From the NCBI RefSeq assembly GCF_025628985.1, contig NZ_JAOTEM010000004.1, positions 186,001 through 250,000 on the forward strand: DNA of 64,000 nucleotides, written 5' to 3'. The notes beneath the pieces are model-generated. The model had not been told where the DNA came from and searched no databases. It saw only the letters and a program-made list of their open reading frames with translations. Of the stretch, positions 29,759 through 38,496 are shown in pieces. The number at the start of each line of letters is the position of its first letter. Positions within the stretch are counted from its first letter, which is position 1. The DNA comes from Chryseobacterium edaphi (GTDB lineage: Bacteria > Bacteroidota > Bacteroidia > Flavobacteriales > Weeksellaceae). Made by a program: the position numbers and the translations under genes.

Positions 29759-29935
29759 TCTTTTTTAAATTTGAATGCCTTACAAATGTAAGGAATCAAA
29801 AAATAAGACCTACCACATTTGTTTATAATAAATCTATGATGATGATTTATTTTAAGTGTTAATTAAACATTTCTTACATTTAATTCAAATCAATTTATTG
29901 TTAAAATATAAATCTGATAACTTTAAATAATAGTA

Positions 29936-30493
29936 ATGACCGCAACATTTTTCTCCACTCCACAAGATTTTCGCAACTGGCTCGAAAAAAACCACAAATC
30001 AGAAACAGAAATCATTGTTGGATTCTACAAAATCGGAAACAATAAAAAATCAATAACTTGGTCTGAAGCGGTTGATCAGGCTTTGTGTTTTGGCTGGATT
30101 GATAGTGTTCGAAGATCAATTGATGAAGAAAGCTACAGCAATCGTTTTACCCCTAGAAAACCAACAAGTATTTGGAGCGCTATCAATATTCAGAAAGTTG
30201 AAGATCTAACTAAAGCGGGTTTGATGCAACCTGCAGGATTGGAAGCTTTTAGACTTAGAAAAGATAGTAAATCCAGAATCTATTCTCACGAAAATGAAAA
30301 TATCAAACTTTCTGATGAGTACGAAAAGCAATTTAAAGCCAATAAAAAAGCCTGGGAATTTTTTGAAAGACAAGCTCCTTCATATAAGAAAGTAACAATT
30401 CATTGGATTATGAGCGCTAAACAACAAAAAACACAAGTTTCACGTTTAGAAAAAACTATTTTGGAGAGTGAGAAAGAAAAGAGAGTTTCTTAA
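29936..30493 (+). CDS. YdeI/OmpD-associated family protein
   Basis: This 185-residue protein matches the YdeI/OmdA family. Typical segments are DFRNWLEKNH at the start, SITWSEAVDQALCFGWID in the middle, RFTPRKPTSIWSAIN and a C-terminal helical bundle with WIMSAKQQKTQ. Family members are small cytoplasmic proteins of unknown biochemistry; some link to peptide or antibiotic stress in enterobacteria. No signal peptide or membrane segment is present. It is divergent from the M16 gene with a 177-bp gap. No partner is apparent. Confidence 0.85.
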   Translation: MTATFFSTPQDFRNWLEKNHKSETEIIVGFYKIGNNKKSITWSEAVDQALCFGWIDSVRRSIDEESYSNRFTPRKPTSIWSAINIQKVEDLTKAGLMQPAGLEAFRLRKDSKSRIYSHENENIKLSDEYEKQFKANKKAWEFFERQAPSYKKVTIHWIMSAKQQKTQVSRLEKTILESEKEKRVS

Positions 30494-30623
30494 AATCAGA
30501 ATTGACATTTAAACCTTTTGTGATCAAAATGTATCTTATTTACAGAAAATTTATCGTTTTTAAGAATATTTGCGAATTTCATTTCCTCAAATTTCGTTAT
30601 TTTTAAATTCCAAATTAAAAAAT

Positions 30624-31334
30624 ATGAGAGTGATTATTTTGTTTTTACTTTTTACTATTTGTTTTTCATGTACTCCAACTGAAACCAAAAATCAATCTAC
30701 AGACGATCCAGAGAAAGAAATTGTCCAAAAAATTGTGACTAATAAAGATACTATTAAACAAGATACGATTGAATTTATTTCTTACAATGACGACTTCGAT
30801 TACTCTCAATTGAATGGTAAAAAAGGAAAGGAAGAAATCACTTTCGTTAATGATCAAAACAATGACAGAAGTTTTCTGAGAGGTGACCTCATCGCTATCG
30901 AATGGAAAAGTGATTCTATTTATATCGCAGGAGACGGAGAAACTCCTGAAAATGCACAATGGATTGTTTCGGCAAAAAGGATCAAAGACGGCAATGTCTC
31001 AAAATTCAGAAAAGAATATGGTAAAGAGCTCAAATATCTTTTGTCGAAAGAAGATGAATTGTCAGAGAGTTATCGTGATCATCTCTATCAGCTTGCAGAA
31101 TATTATGTTGCTAATTCGAAGAAAGATTTAATTAAATTAACAATCAAGAATAAAGAAGATCTTGGATATTCCATAGAAAAGCGAAACTGGGAGAATAAAG
31201 ATTACTATGTTTTAGGATTTTACACAGAGTCTGAACATAAAATCAACACTTTTCAATGGCTTTACATTGATCCTGAAAATGATAAGATTTACGAATATGA
31301 TCTTCCGAATGACAGATTAATTTATTTTCCTTAA
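30624..31334 (+). CDS. Hypothetical lipoprotein
   Basis: I start at ATG 30624, which gives the lipoprotein signal MRVIILFLLFTICFSC; the longer open frame to 30570 is non-ATG. The mature 222-residue protein has a Thr/Glu/Asp-rich stretch after the cysteine, then a mixed fold with no motif I recognise. It ends in LYIDPENDKIYEYDLPNDRL. A periplasmic or inner-leaflet location is expected. It lies 26 bp upstream of the DUF4256 gene and may be co-transcribed with it. No function can be assigned. Confidence 0.6.
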   Translation: MRVIILFLLFTICFSCTPTETKNQSTDDPEKEIVQKIVTNKDTIKQDTIEFISYNDDFDYSQLNGKKGKEEITFVNDQNNDRSFLRGDLIAIEWKSDSIYIAGDGETPENAQWIVSAKRIKDGNVSKFRKEYGKELKYLLSKEDELSESYRDHLYQLAEYYVANSKKDLIKLTIKNKEDLGYSIEKRNWENKDYYVLGFYTESEHKINTFQWLYIDPENDKIYEYDLPNDRLIYFP

Positions 31335-31359
31335 ATTTTAAGTTAAAAACTGAACTTCT

Positions 31360-31923
31360 ATGGCATCAAAAAAACATTTATCTGAAAAAGAAACTACAGA
31401 ATTACTTGACGTTCTTCAACAGCGTTTTGAAAAAAATAAAAACCGTCACCAAGATTTGGACTGGGCTAAAATTGAAGAAAAACTGAAAGCCAATCCGTCA
31501 AAACTTTGGTCAATCAACGAAATGGAAATTTCCGGCGGCGAACCCGATGTGGTAGATTATGATAAACTAACTGGTGAATATTTATTTTTTGACTGTTCGG
31601 CAGAAAGCCCCAAAGACAGAAGAAGTTTCTGCTATGACCGTGAAGCTTTGGATTCAAGAAAAGAAAACAAGCCGCAAAACGACATACTTACGGTTGCTTC
31701 CGAAATGGGTGTAGAAATTCTTGATGAAACACAATATCGGTTTTTACAAACTTTAGGAAAATTTGATCTGAAAACATCAAGCTGGATCAAAACCCCAAAA
31801 GAAATCAGAGCTTTGGGAGGCGCACTTTTCTGCGACAGACGTTACGATACAGTTTTCGTTTATCACAATGGAGCCAATTCGTATTATGCAGCGAGAGCTT
31901 TTCGTGGAGTTTTGAGGGTTTAG
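31360..31923 (+). CDS. DUF4256 domain-containing protein
   Basis: This 187-residue cytoplasmic protein resembles the DUF4256 family. It shows LLDVLQQRFEKNKNRH at the start, then ISGGEPDVVDYD and FDCSAESPKDRRSFCYDREA. The C-terminus has ALGGALFCDRRYDTVFVYHNGANSYY. Family members are widespread single-domain proteins of unknown function. No catalytic motif can be named with confidence. The gene follows the lipoprotein gene by 26 bp and is followed by an inverted-repeat element. Confidence 0.8.
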   Translation: MASKKHLSEKETTELLDVLQQRFEKNKNRHQDLDWAKIEEKLKANPSKLWSINEMEISGGEPDVVDYDKLTGEYLFFDCSAESPKDRRSFCYDREALDSRKENKPQNDILTVASEMGVEILDETQYRFLQTLGKFDLKTSSWIKTPKEIRALGGALFCDRRYDTVFVYHNGANSYYAARAFRGVLRV

Positions 31924-31949
31924 GTTTAGGTTAAAATATATTAAACTTT

Positions 31950-32080
31950 CGTCTGTTCTAGTGTTTTTTCGCAATGAAATAGAGAAAATGTATCGAGAGT
32001 CTGCGAGACTAAAACAAAAATTGTTTACGATGCAACAAGTTCTCGATACATTTTTCCTTCTGAAAACATTCGAACGGACG
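31950..32080. repeat. 131-bp imperfect inverted-repeat (MITE- or REP-like) element
   Basis: The outer arms read CGTCTGTTCTAGTGTTTT on the left and, as a reverse complement, CGTCCGTTCGAATGTTTT on the right. The inner arms ATGTATCGAGA (31988-31998) and TCTCGATACAT (32041-32051) are perfect. There is no coding sequence inside. It is consistent with a non-autonomous mobile element or a structured intergenic repeat. Confidence 0.6.
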
Positions 32081-32167
32081 ATCTGCACAATTATACTTTT
32101 GTAAAATCATTGAAAACTTTAATATAAAAACTATTAATCTTACCTTTGACGCTTCAAAAAATTTGGC

Positions 32168-32566
32168 ATGAATACACAGTTTTTAGATTTTTGGGTAGGG
32201 AATTTTAATTCGGAAGAGCAGTTCTTACAATTTGTAGAGGAAGATGAGAACTATTATCTGAATGAAGAAGATGACGACAATTACATCTCAAAATTTGCAG
32301 AATCGCAAGATACAGTTTGGTTTGACGGCGATCTGGCTGAATATGGTTTTGAAAATCTAAGCAAAAACATCTACGAAAACTTTTCAGAATATTCATTCGC
32401 CGATCAATGGCTTCCAGAACTGGTGCATAAAATTAATTTATCTGAATTGAAATTTGACATTAACTCTTTGATATTTGTAAGTCAGGGACAAATTCCAAAG
32501 CCTGTTTCTGTGGAAAATGATGAATTTTCTTTGGTTTATATGGGCGGAATTGAATTTGAGTATTAA
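32168..32566 (+). CDS. Imm22-family immunity protein
   Basis: This 132-residue acidic protein resembles immunity protein 22. It begins MNTQFLDFWVGNFNSEEQF and has SKFAESQDTVWFDGDLAEYG and LYMGG-like elements (LVYMGGIEFEY at the end). Imm22 proteins neutralise polymorphic toxins, usually nuclease or similar effectors. Here no toxin gene is adjacent, so this is an orphan immunity protein. It could be a remnant of a toxin locus or a defence against neighbours' effectors. An upstream -7-like TACCTTTG occurs at 32141-32148. It is followed by a Fic gene 60 bp away, a relation that may be incidental. Confidence 0.65.
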   Translation: MNTQFLDFWVGNFNSEEQFLQFVEEDENYYLNEEDDDNYISKFAESQDTVWFDGDLAEYGFENLSKNIYENFSEYSFADQWLPELVHKINLSELKFDINSLIFVSQGQIPKPVSVENDEFSLVYMGGIEFEY

Positions 32567-32595
32567 ATAAAATATAAATTCTTAATCAGTTTCAT

Positions 32596-32625
32596 TATCT
32601 TTGATAGTATCAAATGATAGTATCA
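32596..32625 (+). promoter_or_regulatory. fic promoter -7 element with tandem 11-bp operator-like repeats
   Basis: TATCTTTG (32596-32603) is the predicted -7 element. Immediately downstream TTGATAGTATCAA (32601-32613) and TGATAGTATCA (32615-32625) repeat the same imperfect palindrome, ending just before the fic ATG at 32628. This is consistent with autoregulation. Confidence 0.5.
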
Positions 32626-32627
32626 CA

Positions 32628-33581
32628 ATGAAACCTCCTTATCAGATCACTTCACAAATTGTAAATTTAATTTCAAATATTTCTCAGAAAATCGGAGAAG
32701 TAAATGCTACTTACTTAATCAAAAATAATCCGACATTAAGAAAACAAAACCAAATTAAAACCATTCATTCCTCATTAAATATTGAAGGCAACACTCTTAC
32801 CGAAGATCAGATTACGGCAATTTTAGAGAATAAAAAAGTTTTAGGCCCTCAAAAAGATATTACAGAGGTCTTGAATGCATTAAAGATCTATCAGGAAATA
32901 AATCAATTGAAATTTTACAGCGAAAAAGATTACCTAAAAGCTCATAAAATTTTGATGACAGGATTGATCGAAAATCCCGGAAAATACAGAACCAAAGGAG
33001 TTGGAATAATGAAAGGTTCAAAAATAGAACATATTGCACCTCCATCAGAAAATGTTCGTTATCTAATGAAAGATCTTTTTTCTTATTTAAAAGAAAATTC
33101 TGAATTGAGTTTAATTAAGAGTTGTGTTTTTCATTATGAGATGGAATTTATACATCCTTTTTTGGATGGAAACGGAAGGATGGGCAGACTTTGGCAGACA
33201 TTAATCTTAATGAATGAATTTCCAATATTTGAGTTTTTACCTTTTGAAACTCTTATAGCGAACAATCAGACAAAATATTATCACGCGCTATCTCAATCTG
33301 ACAAAGAAGGTCATTCGACAAAATTTATAGAATATATGTTGGGGATTATTGATGAATCTCTTTCTGAATTATTAGCTAATTCTATTAAAAAACTTACCAT
33401 AAATGACCGAATTTTAATTTTTTTAGAGAATAATATTGATGAATTTTCGAGAAAAGATTATATGAAAAAATTCTCAGAAATTTCTTCTGCAACCGCAAGT
33501 AGAGATTTAAAAAATGCAGTTGAATTAGGTTTAATTGAAAAATCAGGAGATAGAAAAACAAGTATCTACAAAAAGATATAA
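32628..33581 (+). CDS. Fic-family protein adenylyltransferase with C-terminal winged helix
   Basis: The start is the ATG at 32628 (MKPPYQ), because the longer frame begins at TTG inside the promoter-repeat region. The 317-residue protein has a Fic core with HPFLDGNGRMGR. An N-terminal inhibitory-helix motif is visible in SLNIEGN, fitting the class II S/T-x3-E-G/N pattern. A C-terminal wHTH follows (SATASRDLKNAVELGLIEKSG). This order matches Shewanella-type Fic enzymes. It would transfer AMP from ATP to Ser/Thr/Tyr of an unknown target and may bind its own promoter. It ends at a shared terminator. Confidence 0.85.
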   Translation: MKPPYQITSQIVNLISNISQKIGEVNATYLIKNNPTLRKQNQIKTIHSSLNIEGNTLTEDQITAILENKKVLGPQKDITEVLNALKIYQEINQLKFYSEKDYLKAHKILMTGLIENPGKYRTKGVGIMKGSKIEHIAPPSENVRYLMKDLFSYLKENSELSLIKSCVFHYEMEFIHPFLDGNGRMGRLWQTLILMNEFPIFEFLPFETLIANNQTKYYHALSQSDKEGHSTKFIEYMLGIIDESLSELLANSIKKLTINDRILIFLENNIDEFSRKDYMKKFSEISSATASRDLKNAVELGLIEKSGDRKTSIYKKI

Positions 33582-33585
33582 AATA

Positions 33586-33616
33586 AAGACTTCCGCATTA
33601 TTATTGCAGAAGTCTT
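33586..33616. terminator. Bidirectional terminator between fic and polA
   Basis: AAGACTTCCGCA pairs with TGCAGAAGTCTT with one wobble position, in the 44-bp gap between two converging genes. Confidence 0.75.
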
Positions 33617-33625
33617 CAATATATT

Positions 33626-36493
33626 CTAATGCGCTTCCAGCCAGTTCTTCCCTACTCCAACCTCAACCAATAACGGAACCTGCGTTTCAATAGCATTTTC
33701 CATTTCGGTTTTAATAATATTTGTAGCCACTTCTACCTCATCAATCGGAGATTCGAAAATTAATTCGTCATGTACCTGAAGTAGCATTTTTGTTTTCAGT
33801 TTTTCTTTTTCCAGTTCTTTCTGAATTTTAATCATCGCCATTTTTACAACATCTGCGGCACTACCCTGAATAGGAGCATTTACTGCGTTTCTTTCAGCGT
33901 GAGCTCGAACCACAAAATTTCCGGAATTGATATCTTTTAGATGACGTTTTCTCCCTAAAATTGTTTCAACATAGCCCTGCTCACGAGCTATTTTTACTTG
34001 TTCAGCCATATATGCTTTTAACTTCGGATAAGTTTCATAATAGGCTTCGATCATTTGTTTGGCCTCAGATCTTGATAAACCTGTTTGTTCGGCTAAAGCA
34101 AAAGCGCCTTGACCATAAAGAATTCCAAAGTTGACGGTTTTTGCCTGTCCACGCTGCGTTTTTGAAACTTCCTCCAAAGGAATATTAAACAATTTTGCAG
34201 CCGTAGAAGCGTGAATGTCTTCACCGTCCTGAAATGCTTTGATCATATTATCTTCACCCGAAATTTCAGCGATCAGACGCAATTCGATCTGAGAATAATC
34301 GGCAGAAATAATTTTCTTTCCTTCAGCAGAAACAAATGCTCCCCGGATTTGTTGACCTCTTAACGTACGAATCGGAATATTCTGTAAATTCGGATTTACA
34401 CTCGCCAAACGACCTGTTGCAGCCGTTGTTTGAGAGAAATTGGTATGCACACGATTATCATCTTTATCAATCTGCGACGGCAATGCATCAACGTAAGTTG
34501 ATTTTAATTTTTGATACGTTCTGTATTCTAAAATATGCTGAATGATCTCATGCTTGGAAGATAATTTCTGAAGAACATCTTCGGAAGTTGCATACTGTCC
34601 GGTTTTTGTTTTCTTGGCTTTTGGATCGAGCTGCATTTTATCAAATAAAACATCTCCCAATTGCCGTGGCGAATTCATATTAAATTCTTCACCAGAAATT
34701 TCAAATATTTTGGATTCTAATTGTCTTAAATCATTTTCAAGGTCGATACTTTCCTGAGCAAGCCATTTTTTATCTAAAGAAATTCCTTCGAGTTCCATTT
34801 TGGCCAAAACTTCCATAAGAGGCATTTCTATATTGTAGAAAAGATCTTCGAGATTTTCTTTTTTCAACTGAGGCGCAAACAATTCATATAACTGGAAAGT
34901 TACATCTGCATCTTCCGCAGCATAATCGGTTTGCGTTCTTAAATCTGCATCTCTGAAATTTCCCTGGTTTTTCCCTTTTTTACCAATAATGGTTTCTATG
35001 GAAACGGGTTTGTAATTTAAATAAACTTCTGAAAGGTAATCCATTCCGTGTCTTCCGTCAGGATTTAGAAGGTAATGGGCAATCATGGTATCGAACATGG
35101 CACCTTTTACAGTCATATCGTATTGCTTCAGAACTTTGTAATCGTATTTTAAGTTGTGGGCAATTTTAAGTAAATCTTCTTTTTCAAAAAATGGTCTGAA
35201 AATCTCTAAAGTCTGCAAAACTTCGCCCTGATCTTCAGAAAGAGGAACATAATATGCCAATCCCTTTTTGTAAGAGAAACTCATTCCAACCAATTCGGCT
35301 TCCAATTCATTAAGCGAAGTTGTTTCGGTATCAAAACAGACTGCTCTCTGTTTTAAAAGATTTTGAACTAAAATTTTCTGCGCTTTCGGATTATCAACAA
35401 ATTGATACAAATGGTCATTTTGCTCAATAGTTTCTTTGGTTGAAGTTGCCTGATCGAGTTCTTCAAAACTTGCGAAAAGATCAAGCTGACCAACATTTCT
35501 TGCAACTTTTTGCTGCGGAGTTTCAGAACTTGACACTTCGGTTTCGCTTAGAATTGCGCCATCTGCTTCGATGACTGTGGTTTTCACAGTGACCGTTTCA
35601 GTTGGGGCAAATGCACGATACAAATTTTCGTACAGTCTTCTGAATTCAATTTCGTCAAAAATTTCTTTTACTTTTTCAAAATCCGGAGTTTCAAGATCGT
35701 ATTGTTCCTGGTGGAATTCTACCGGAGCATCACAAATAATGGTTGCTAATTTTTTAGATAAAATTCCACGCTCAGCGGATGCTTCTATTTTTTCTTTGAT
35801 TTTTCCTTTTAACTGATGTGTGTTTGCTAAAAGATTTTCGATGCTTCCGTATTCTTTCAGAAATTTCATGGCTGTTTTTTCACCAACACCCTCTAAGCCA
35901 GGAATATTATCAGACGAGTCTCCCATCATCGCTAAGAAATCGATCACCTGTTTCGGATCTTCAATTCCATATCTAGCCTTTACTTCTTCTACTCCTAGAA
36001 TCGAAATTTCACCACCCCTGAAACCAGGTTTATATAGCTTAATTTTATCAGTAACCAACTGAGCAAAATCTTTGTCTCCACTTACTATAAAACTCGTGTA
36101 ATTCTCCTTTTCTGCTTTACAGGCAATTGTTCCTATCACATCATCTGCTTCATACCCTTCAACACCTAAACTTGGAACATGCATAGCTTCCAAAATACGA
36201 TGAATATAAGGAATGGCAAATTTAATCGCTTCAGGAGTTTCACTTCGATTAGCTTTATAATCAGCATAATCATTGGTACGAATACTTGCCTGACCAACAT
36301 CAAAAATTACTGCTAAATGAGTCGGTTTTTCTTTTCTAATGAGTTCAATCAGAGAATTCATAAAACCAAAAATAGCTGTTGTCTCCATTCCGGAGCTGGT
36401 ATATCTCTGGTTTTTTGACATTGCATGATATCCTCTGAAAATCATTGCATAAGCATCAATGAGAAAAAGCCTTTTGTCCTGTGTTGCGTCCAT
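33626..36493 (-). CDS. polA: DNA polymerase I
   Basis: From the ATG at 36493 the protein has 955 residues; the longer frame to 36511 begins with TTG. Residues 1-290 form the 5'-3' flap exonuclease domain (LFLIDAYAMIFRGYHAM, EGYEADDVIG). A 3'-5' exonuclease domain follows, with the active-site FDTETTSL and YAAEDADVT. The polymerase domain has motif A DYSQIELRLIAEISG, motif B with KTVNFGILYG and motif C QVHDELIFE. It fills gaps, removes RNA primers and repairs DNA. It appears monocistronic. A -7-like TATATTTG lies at 36509-36516. Confidence 0.97.
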   Translation of the reverse strand: MDATQDKRLFLIDAYAMIFRGYHAMSKNQRYTSSGMETTAIFGFMNSLIELIRKEKPTHLAVIFDVGQASIRTNDYADYKANRSETPEAIKFAIPYIHRILEAMHVPSLGVEGYEADDVIGTIACKAEKENYTSFIVSGDKDFAQLVTDKIKLYKPGFRGGEISILGVEEVKARYGIEDPKQVIDFLAMMGDSSDNIPGLEGVGEKTAMKFLKEYGSIENLLANTHQLKGKIKEKIEASAERGILSKKLATIICDAPVEFHQEQYDLETPDFEKVKEIFDEIEFRRLYENLYRAFAPTETVTVKTTVIEADGAILSETEVSSSETPQQKVARNVGQLDLFASFEELDQATSTKETIEQNDHLYQFVDNPKAQKILVQNLLKQRAVCFDTETTSLNELEAELVGMSFSYKKGLAYYVPLSEDQGEVLQTLEIFRPFFEKEDLLKIAHNLKYDYKVLKQYDMTVKGAMFDTMIAHYLLNPDGRHGMDYLSEVYLNYKPVSIETIIGKKGKNQGNFRDADLRTQTDYAAEDADVTFQLYELFAPQLKKENLEDLFYNIEMPLMEVLAKMELEGISLDKKWLAQESIDLENDLRQLESKIFEISGEEFNMNSPRQLGDVLFDKMQLDPKAKKTKTGQYATSEDVLQKLSSKHEIIQHILEYRTYQKLKSTYVDALPSQIDKDDNRVHTNFSQTTAATGRLASVNPNLQNIPIRTLRGQQIRGAFVSAEGKKIISADYSQIELRLIAEISGEDNMIKAFQDGEDIHASTAAKLFNIPLEEVSKTQRGQAKTVNFGILYGQGAFALAEQTGLSRSEAKQMIEAYYETYPKLKAYMAEQVKIAREQGYVETILGRKRHLKDINSGNFVVRAHAERNAVNAPIQGSAADVVKMAMIKIQKELEKEKLKTKMLLQVHDELIFESPIDEVEVATNIIKTEMENAIETQVPLLVEVGVGKNWLEAH

Positions 36494-36591
36494 ATTTTGA
36501 ATAATGAACAAATATAAGAAAATAGGAATGTTTTTTTCTGAGAATTTCGGGTCGAGATTTAAAATTTAAAGATAAATTGTCTCTTAAAATT

Positions 36592-36984
36592 TTACTCTTT
36601 TACCGGAATCAGTTCCAGACGATCTTTATCAATTTTAAAATTATAAAGGCCGTTGAATGTTTTTGGCTCTTCGCAATTTTCTACCATATCTGCAGCTCCT
36701 TCCGAAATTTCTACTTGATTATTTTCATATTCGCTATATTTTCCCATCATGTGAAAACACGTATTTCCGGTGTGATAATTTTTGTCTGACTCAAACTGAA
36801 GGAAATTAATTTTAGGTTGTTCTGCCGGGAATTTAATTGTTTTTGCTTTTTTGAAGAACACACTTCCGTCACTATTTATTTTTTCAACTTGCCAAGTTGA
36901 TTTTGCAAGGGAATTTGTCTGTGCATTTGCTGAGGTTACGAATGAAACAGCAATAATGATCAATGTAAAGATTAGTTTTTTCAT
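36592..36984 (-). CDS. Secreted META/HslJ-like small protein
   Basis: This 130-residue protein has a signal peptide (MKKLIFTLIIIAVSFVTSANAQ). The single domain contains STWQVEKINSDGS, then NTCFHMMGKYSEYENNQVEI and GLYNFKIDKDRLEL. This order of W/G/C/N motifs resembles the META/HslJ lipocalin-like fold. Two mature cysteines may pair. HslJ-type proteins are linked to stress responses; a role here is not known. It is downstream of tssD on the same strand but separated by a terminator, so it is likely independent. Confidence 0.6.
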   Translation of the reverse strand: MKKLIFTLIIIAVSFVTSANAQTNSLAKSTWQVEKINSDGSVFFKKAKTIKFPAEQPKINFLQFESDKNYHTGNTCFHMMGKYSEYENNQVEISEGAADMVENCEEPKTFNGLYNFKIDKDRLELIPVKE

Positions 36985-37023
36985 ATTTAAATATTCTAAG
37001 TGAAATTTATTTGACTAGATATA

Positions 37024-37059
37024 AAAATAGCCTGCTTTTTTTAAAGAGCAAGCTATTTT
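37024..37059 (-). terminator. Terminator after tssD
   Basis: AAAATAGCCTGCT pairs with AGCAAGCTATTTT with one wobble, just after the tssD stop. Confidence 0.75.
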
Positions 37060-37089
37060 ATAAAGTTTTAATTTAACTAATTGATGTAA

Positions 37090-37494
37090 TTAAGCTCCTG
37101 GCCAAACACCTTCGTAAGCTGCATTTCCGTAATTAATTTTTTCTGCGCTTACAATAAAGCTGATCAACATAGAATTTTGGTCTACTGCGTCAAAATCAAC
37201 TTCGTGTTGAATGACATAACCGTTTTCCCAGTTTAATGTGATCAAAGTTCCTTCTTCGTGAGATTTGTTGAAAGTGATCTCACCCGAAGTTGGTTTGTAT
37301 TTACCATTCAACAAACTTTCCAAGATTTCAGATTTCTCTGTAGCCTCAATTGTCAGCTTAATGATTGCGTTGGAAGGATCTGAAGCTACACGTCCCGAAA
37401 CATCTGTAGATCTTGATACACTGTAATTCAGCTTTAATAATTTTTGTCCTTCGCTTCCGTTGAATTTTAAGATTCCTCTTGAATTGTCTGCCAT
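37090..37494 (-). CDS. tssD: Type VI secretion tube protein TssD (Hcp-like), orphan
   Basis: This 134-residue protein matches the Bacteroidetes T6SS subtype iii tube protein. It has LKLNYSVSRSTDVSGRVASD near the start, IKLTIEATEKSEILESLLNG in the middle, then SGEITFNKS and LISFIVSAEKINYGN. TssD forms the hexameric tube that carries effectors through the sheath, and it can also serve as a carrier. No other T6SS gene (sheath, baseplate or ATPase) lies in this window. It is therefore an orphan copy, either an extra carrier or controlled separately. A folded regulatory element lies 112 bp upstream. A terminator follows. Confidence 0.8.
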   Translation of the reverse strand: MADNSRGILKFNGSEGQKLLKLNYSVSRSTDVSGRVASDPSNAIIKLTIEATEKSEILESLLNGKYKPTSGEITFNKSHEEGTLITLNWENGYVIQHEVDFDAVDQNSMLISFIVSAEKINYGNAAYEGVWPGA

Positions 37495-37600
37495 GATTTT
37501 GTAAATTTTAAACAGTTAATATTTTGTGATTTGATGTTTTATCTATAGCGAAGATAGAGCCAAAGATCTCTAACAAAAAGTTTTGACAGCTTTAATTCAC

Positions 37601-37642
37601 ATTTTGTAGTAGAACTACGATTTTGTGTAGTAATTCTACTAC
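37601..37642. promoter_or_regulatory. Hairpin/tandem operator-like element upstream of tssD
   Basis: GTAGTAGAA (37606-37614) and TTCTACTAC (37634-37642) are perfect arms, and inner CTAC/GTAG can also pair with a 3-nt bulge. The same bases also read as a direct repeat of ATTTTGTAGTAGAACTAC and ATTTTGTGTAGTAATTCTAC. The rest of the 324-bp gap (37495-37818) is AT-rich, with only the terminator at 37778. Confidence 0.45.
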
Positions 37643-37777
37643 TCTCACTTTAATCAGTATAAAACGCTTTATAGCAAGCACTTTTAAAGATTTTATTTCA
37701 TTTTAAATTCACCATATTTTGAAAATTTTAATAGAATTTAAGATCAATTGGGAATACTAATTATTTCTTTAACAAAA

Positions 37778-37799
37778 AAAACCGCATTGCTGCGGTTTT
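37778..37799 (-). terminator. Terminator of the CCC-motif membrane protein operon
   Basis: AAAACCGCA and TGCGGTTTT form a perfect 9-bp stem with a 4-nt loop. Confidence 0.8.
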
Positions 37800-37818
37800 A
37801 CTGTTACTATTTATTTTA

Positions 37819-38151
37819 TTAATGATTTTGCAAATCTTTCATTCGTTCCTGCATCAATTCAGGATCTGATAGTGCGTCCCAACCAATGTAAGAGATTACG
37901 AATATTAAATAAAATATGGTCAATATACTTAATATAATCCCTATAATACTAAGAATTCTCCCTGTCTTCAGATTGTTATAATCTGAATATAATGTAGGAT
38001 TTTGTTGATATAAGGCATTATCTTTCTTATAAAGAACAAGTCCGATAATACCGGTGATTATTCCCGGAACACCGTAACAACAACAGCTTACAATAGAAAC
38101 AATTCCCAAAACAAGTACCGCCGTAGCGTTAGGTAATTTTTGCTGATTCAT
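37819..38151 (-). CDS. CCC-motif membrane protein
   Basis: This 110-residue protein has two strong transmembrane segments (about 10-40 and 65-90) with SCCCYGVPG in the first. This is the cysteine cluster that gives the family its name. The function is unknown in the family. The gene is 25 bp downstream of a DUF2752 gene on the same strand and ends at a terminator, so the two form a small operon. The DUF2752 partner also has a cysteine motif near a membrane segment, which may reflect a shared metal or redox chemistry, but that is speculative. Confidence 0.8.
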   Translation of the reverse strand: MNQQKLPNATAVLVLGIVSIVSCCCYGVPGIITGIIGLVLYKKDNALYQQNPTLYSDYNNLKTGRILSIIGIILSILTIFYLIFVISYIGWDALSDPELMQERMKDLQNH

Positions 38152-38176
38152 AATTTGATTTTTTTAAAAGTTTAGT

Positions 38177-38464
38177 TTATGTGATTAAAAAATGTTTATA
38201 AAAATAAGAAAATACCATGATTAGTGAGTTAACAATTGCTAAAAATATCAACACCTGTCCGTAATTTCTTTTTTTGTCAATAAAATTTAAAGCTACAAAA
38301 CCTAAAAATAATAGTAGGGTATAAATTGCAGGAAACATCTGAAATGCATCTGCAAATCTGCCCTGAAAAACCAAAACCAGTGCTCTTTGAGTTCCACATC
38401 CGAAACATTCTATTCCCAGGAATTTTTTACTCGGACAGGGCAGCATAAAGTCTTCAATCTTCAT
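38177..38464 (-). CDS. DUF2752 domain-containing membrane protein
   Basis: This 95-residue protein begins MKIEDFMLPCPSKKF and carries the DUF2752 signature CFGCGTQRAL. Two transmembrane helices follow (LLLFLGFVALNF and LAIVNSLIMVFSYF). Family members are short, with paired cysteines next to the membrane and no known biochemical role. It is directly upstream of the CCC-motif gene, and they are likely co-transcribed. The OYE gene lies upstream on the same strand, 32 bp away, so the operon may begin there. Confidence 0.8.
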   Translation of the reverse strand: MKIEDFMLPCPSKKFLGIECFGCGTQRALVLVFQGRFADAFQMFPAIYTLLLFLGFVALNFIDKKRNYGQVLIFLAIVNSLIMVFSYFYKHFLIT

Positions 38465-38496
38465 ATTTTATTTTAATGATTTTGATGATGCTAAAT

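Noticed and set aside
32860..33045. A minus-strand frame of 61 codons within fic
   Set aside because: It is a short antisense frame with no supporting signal.
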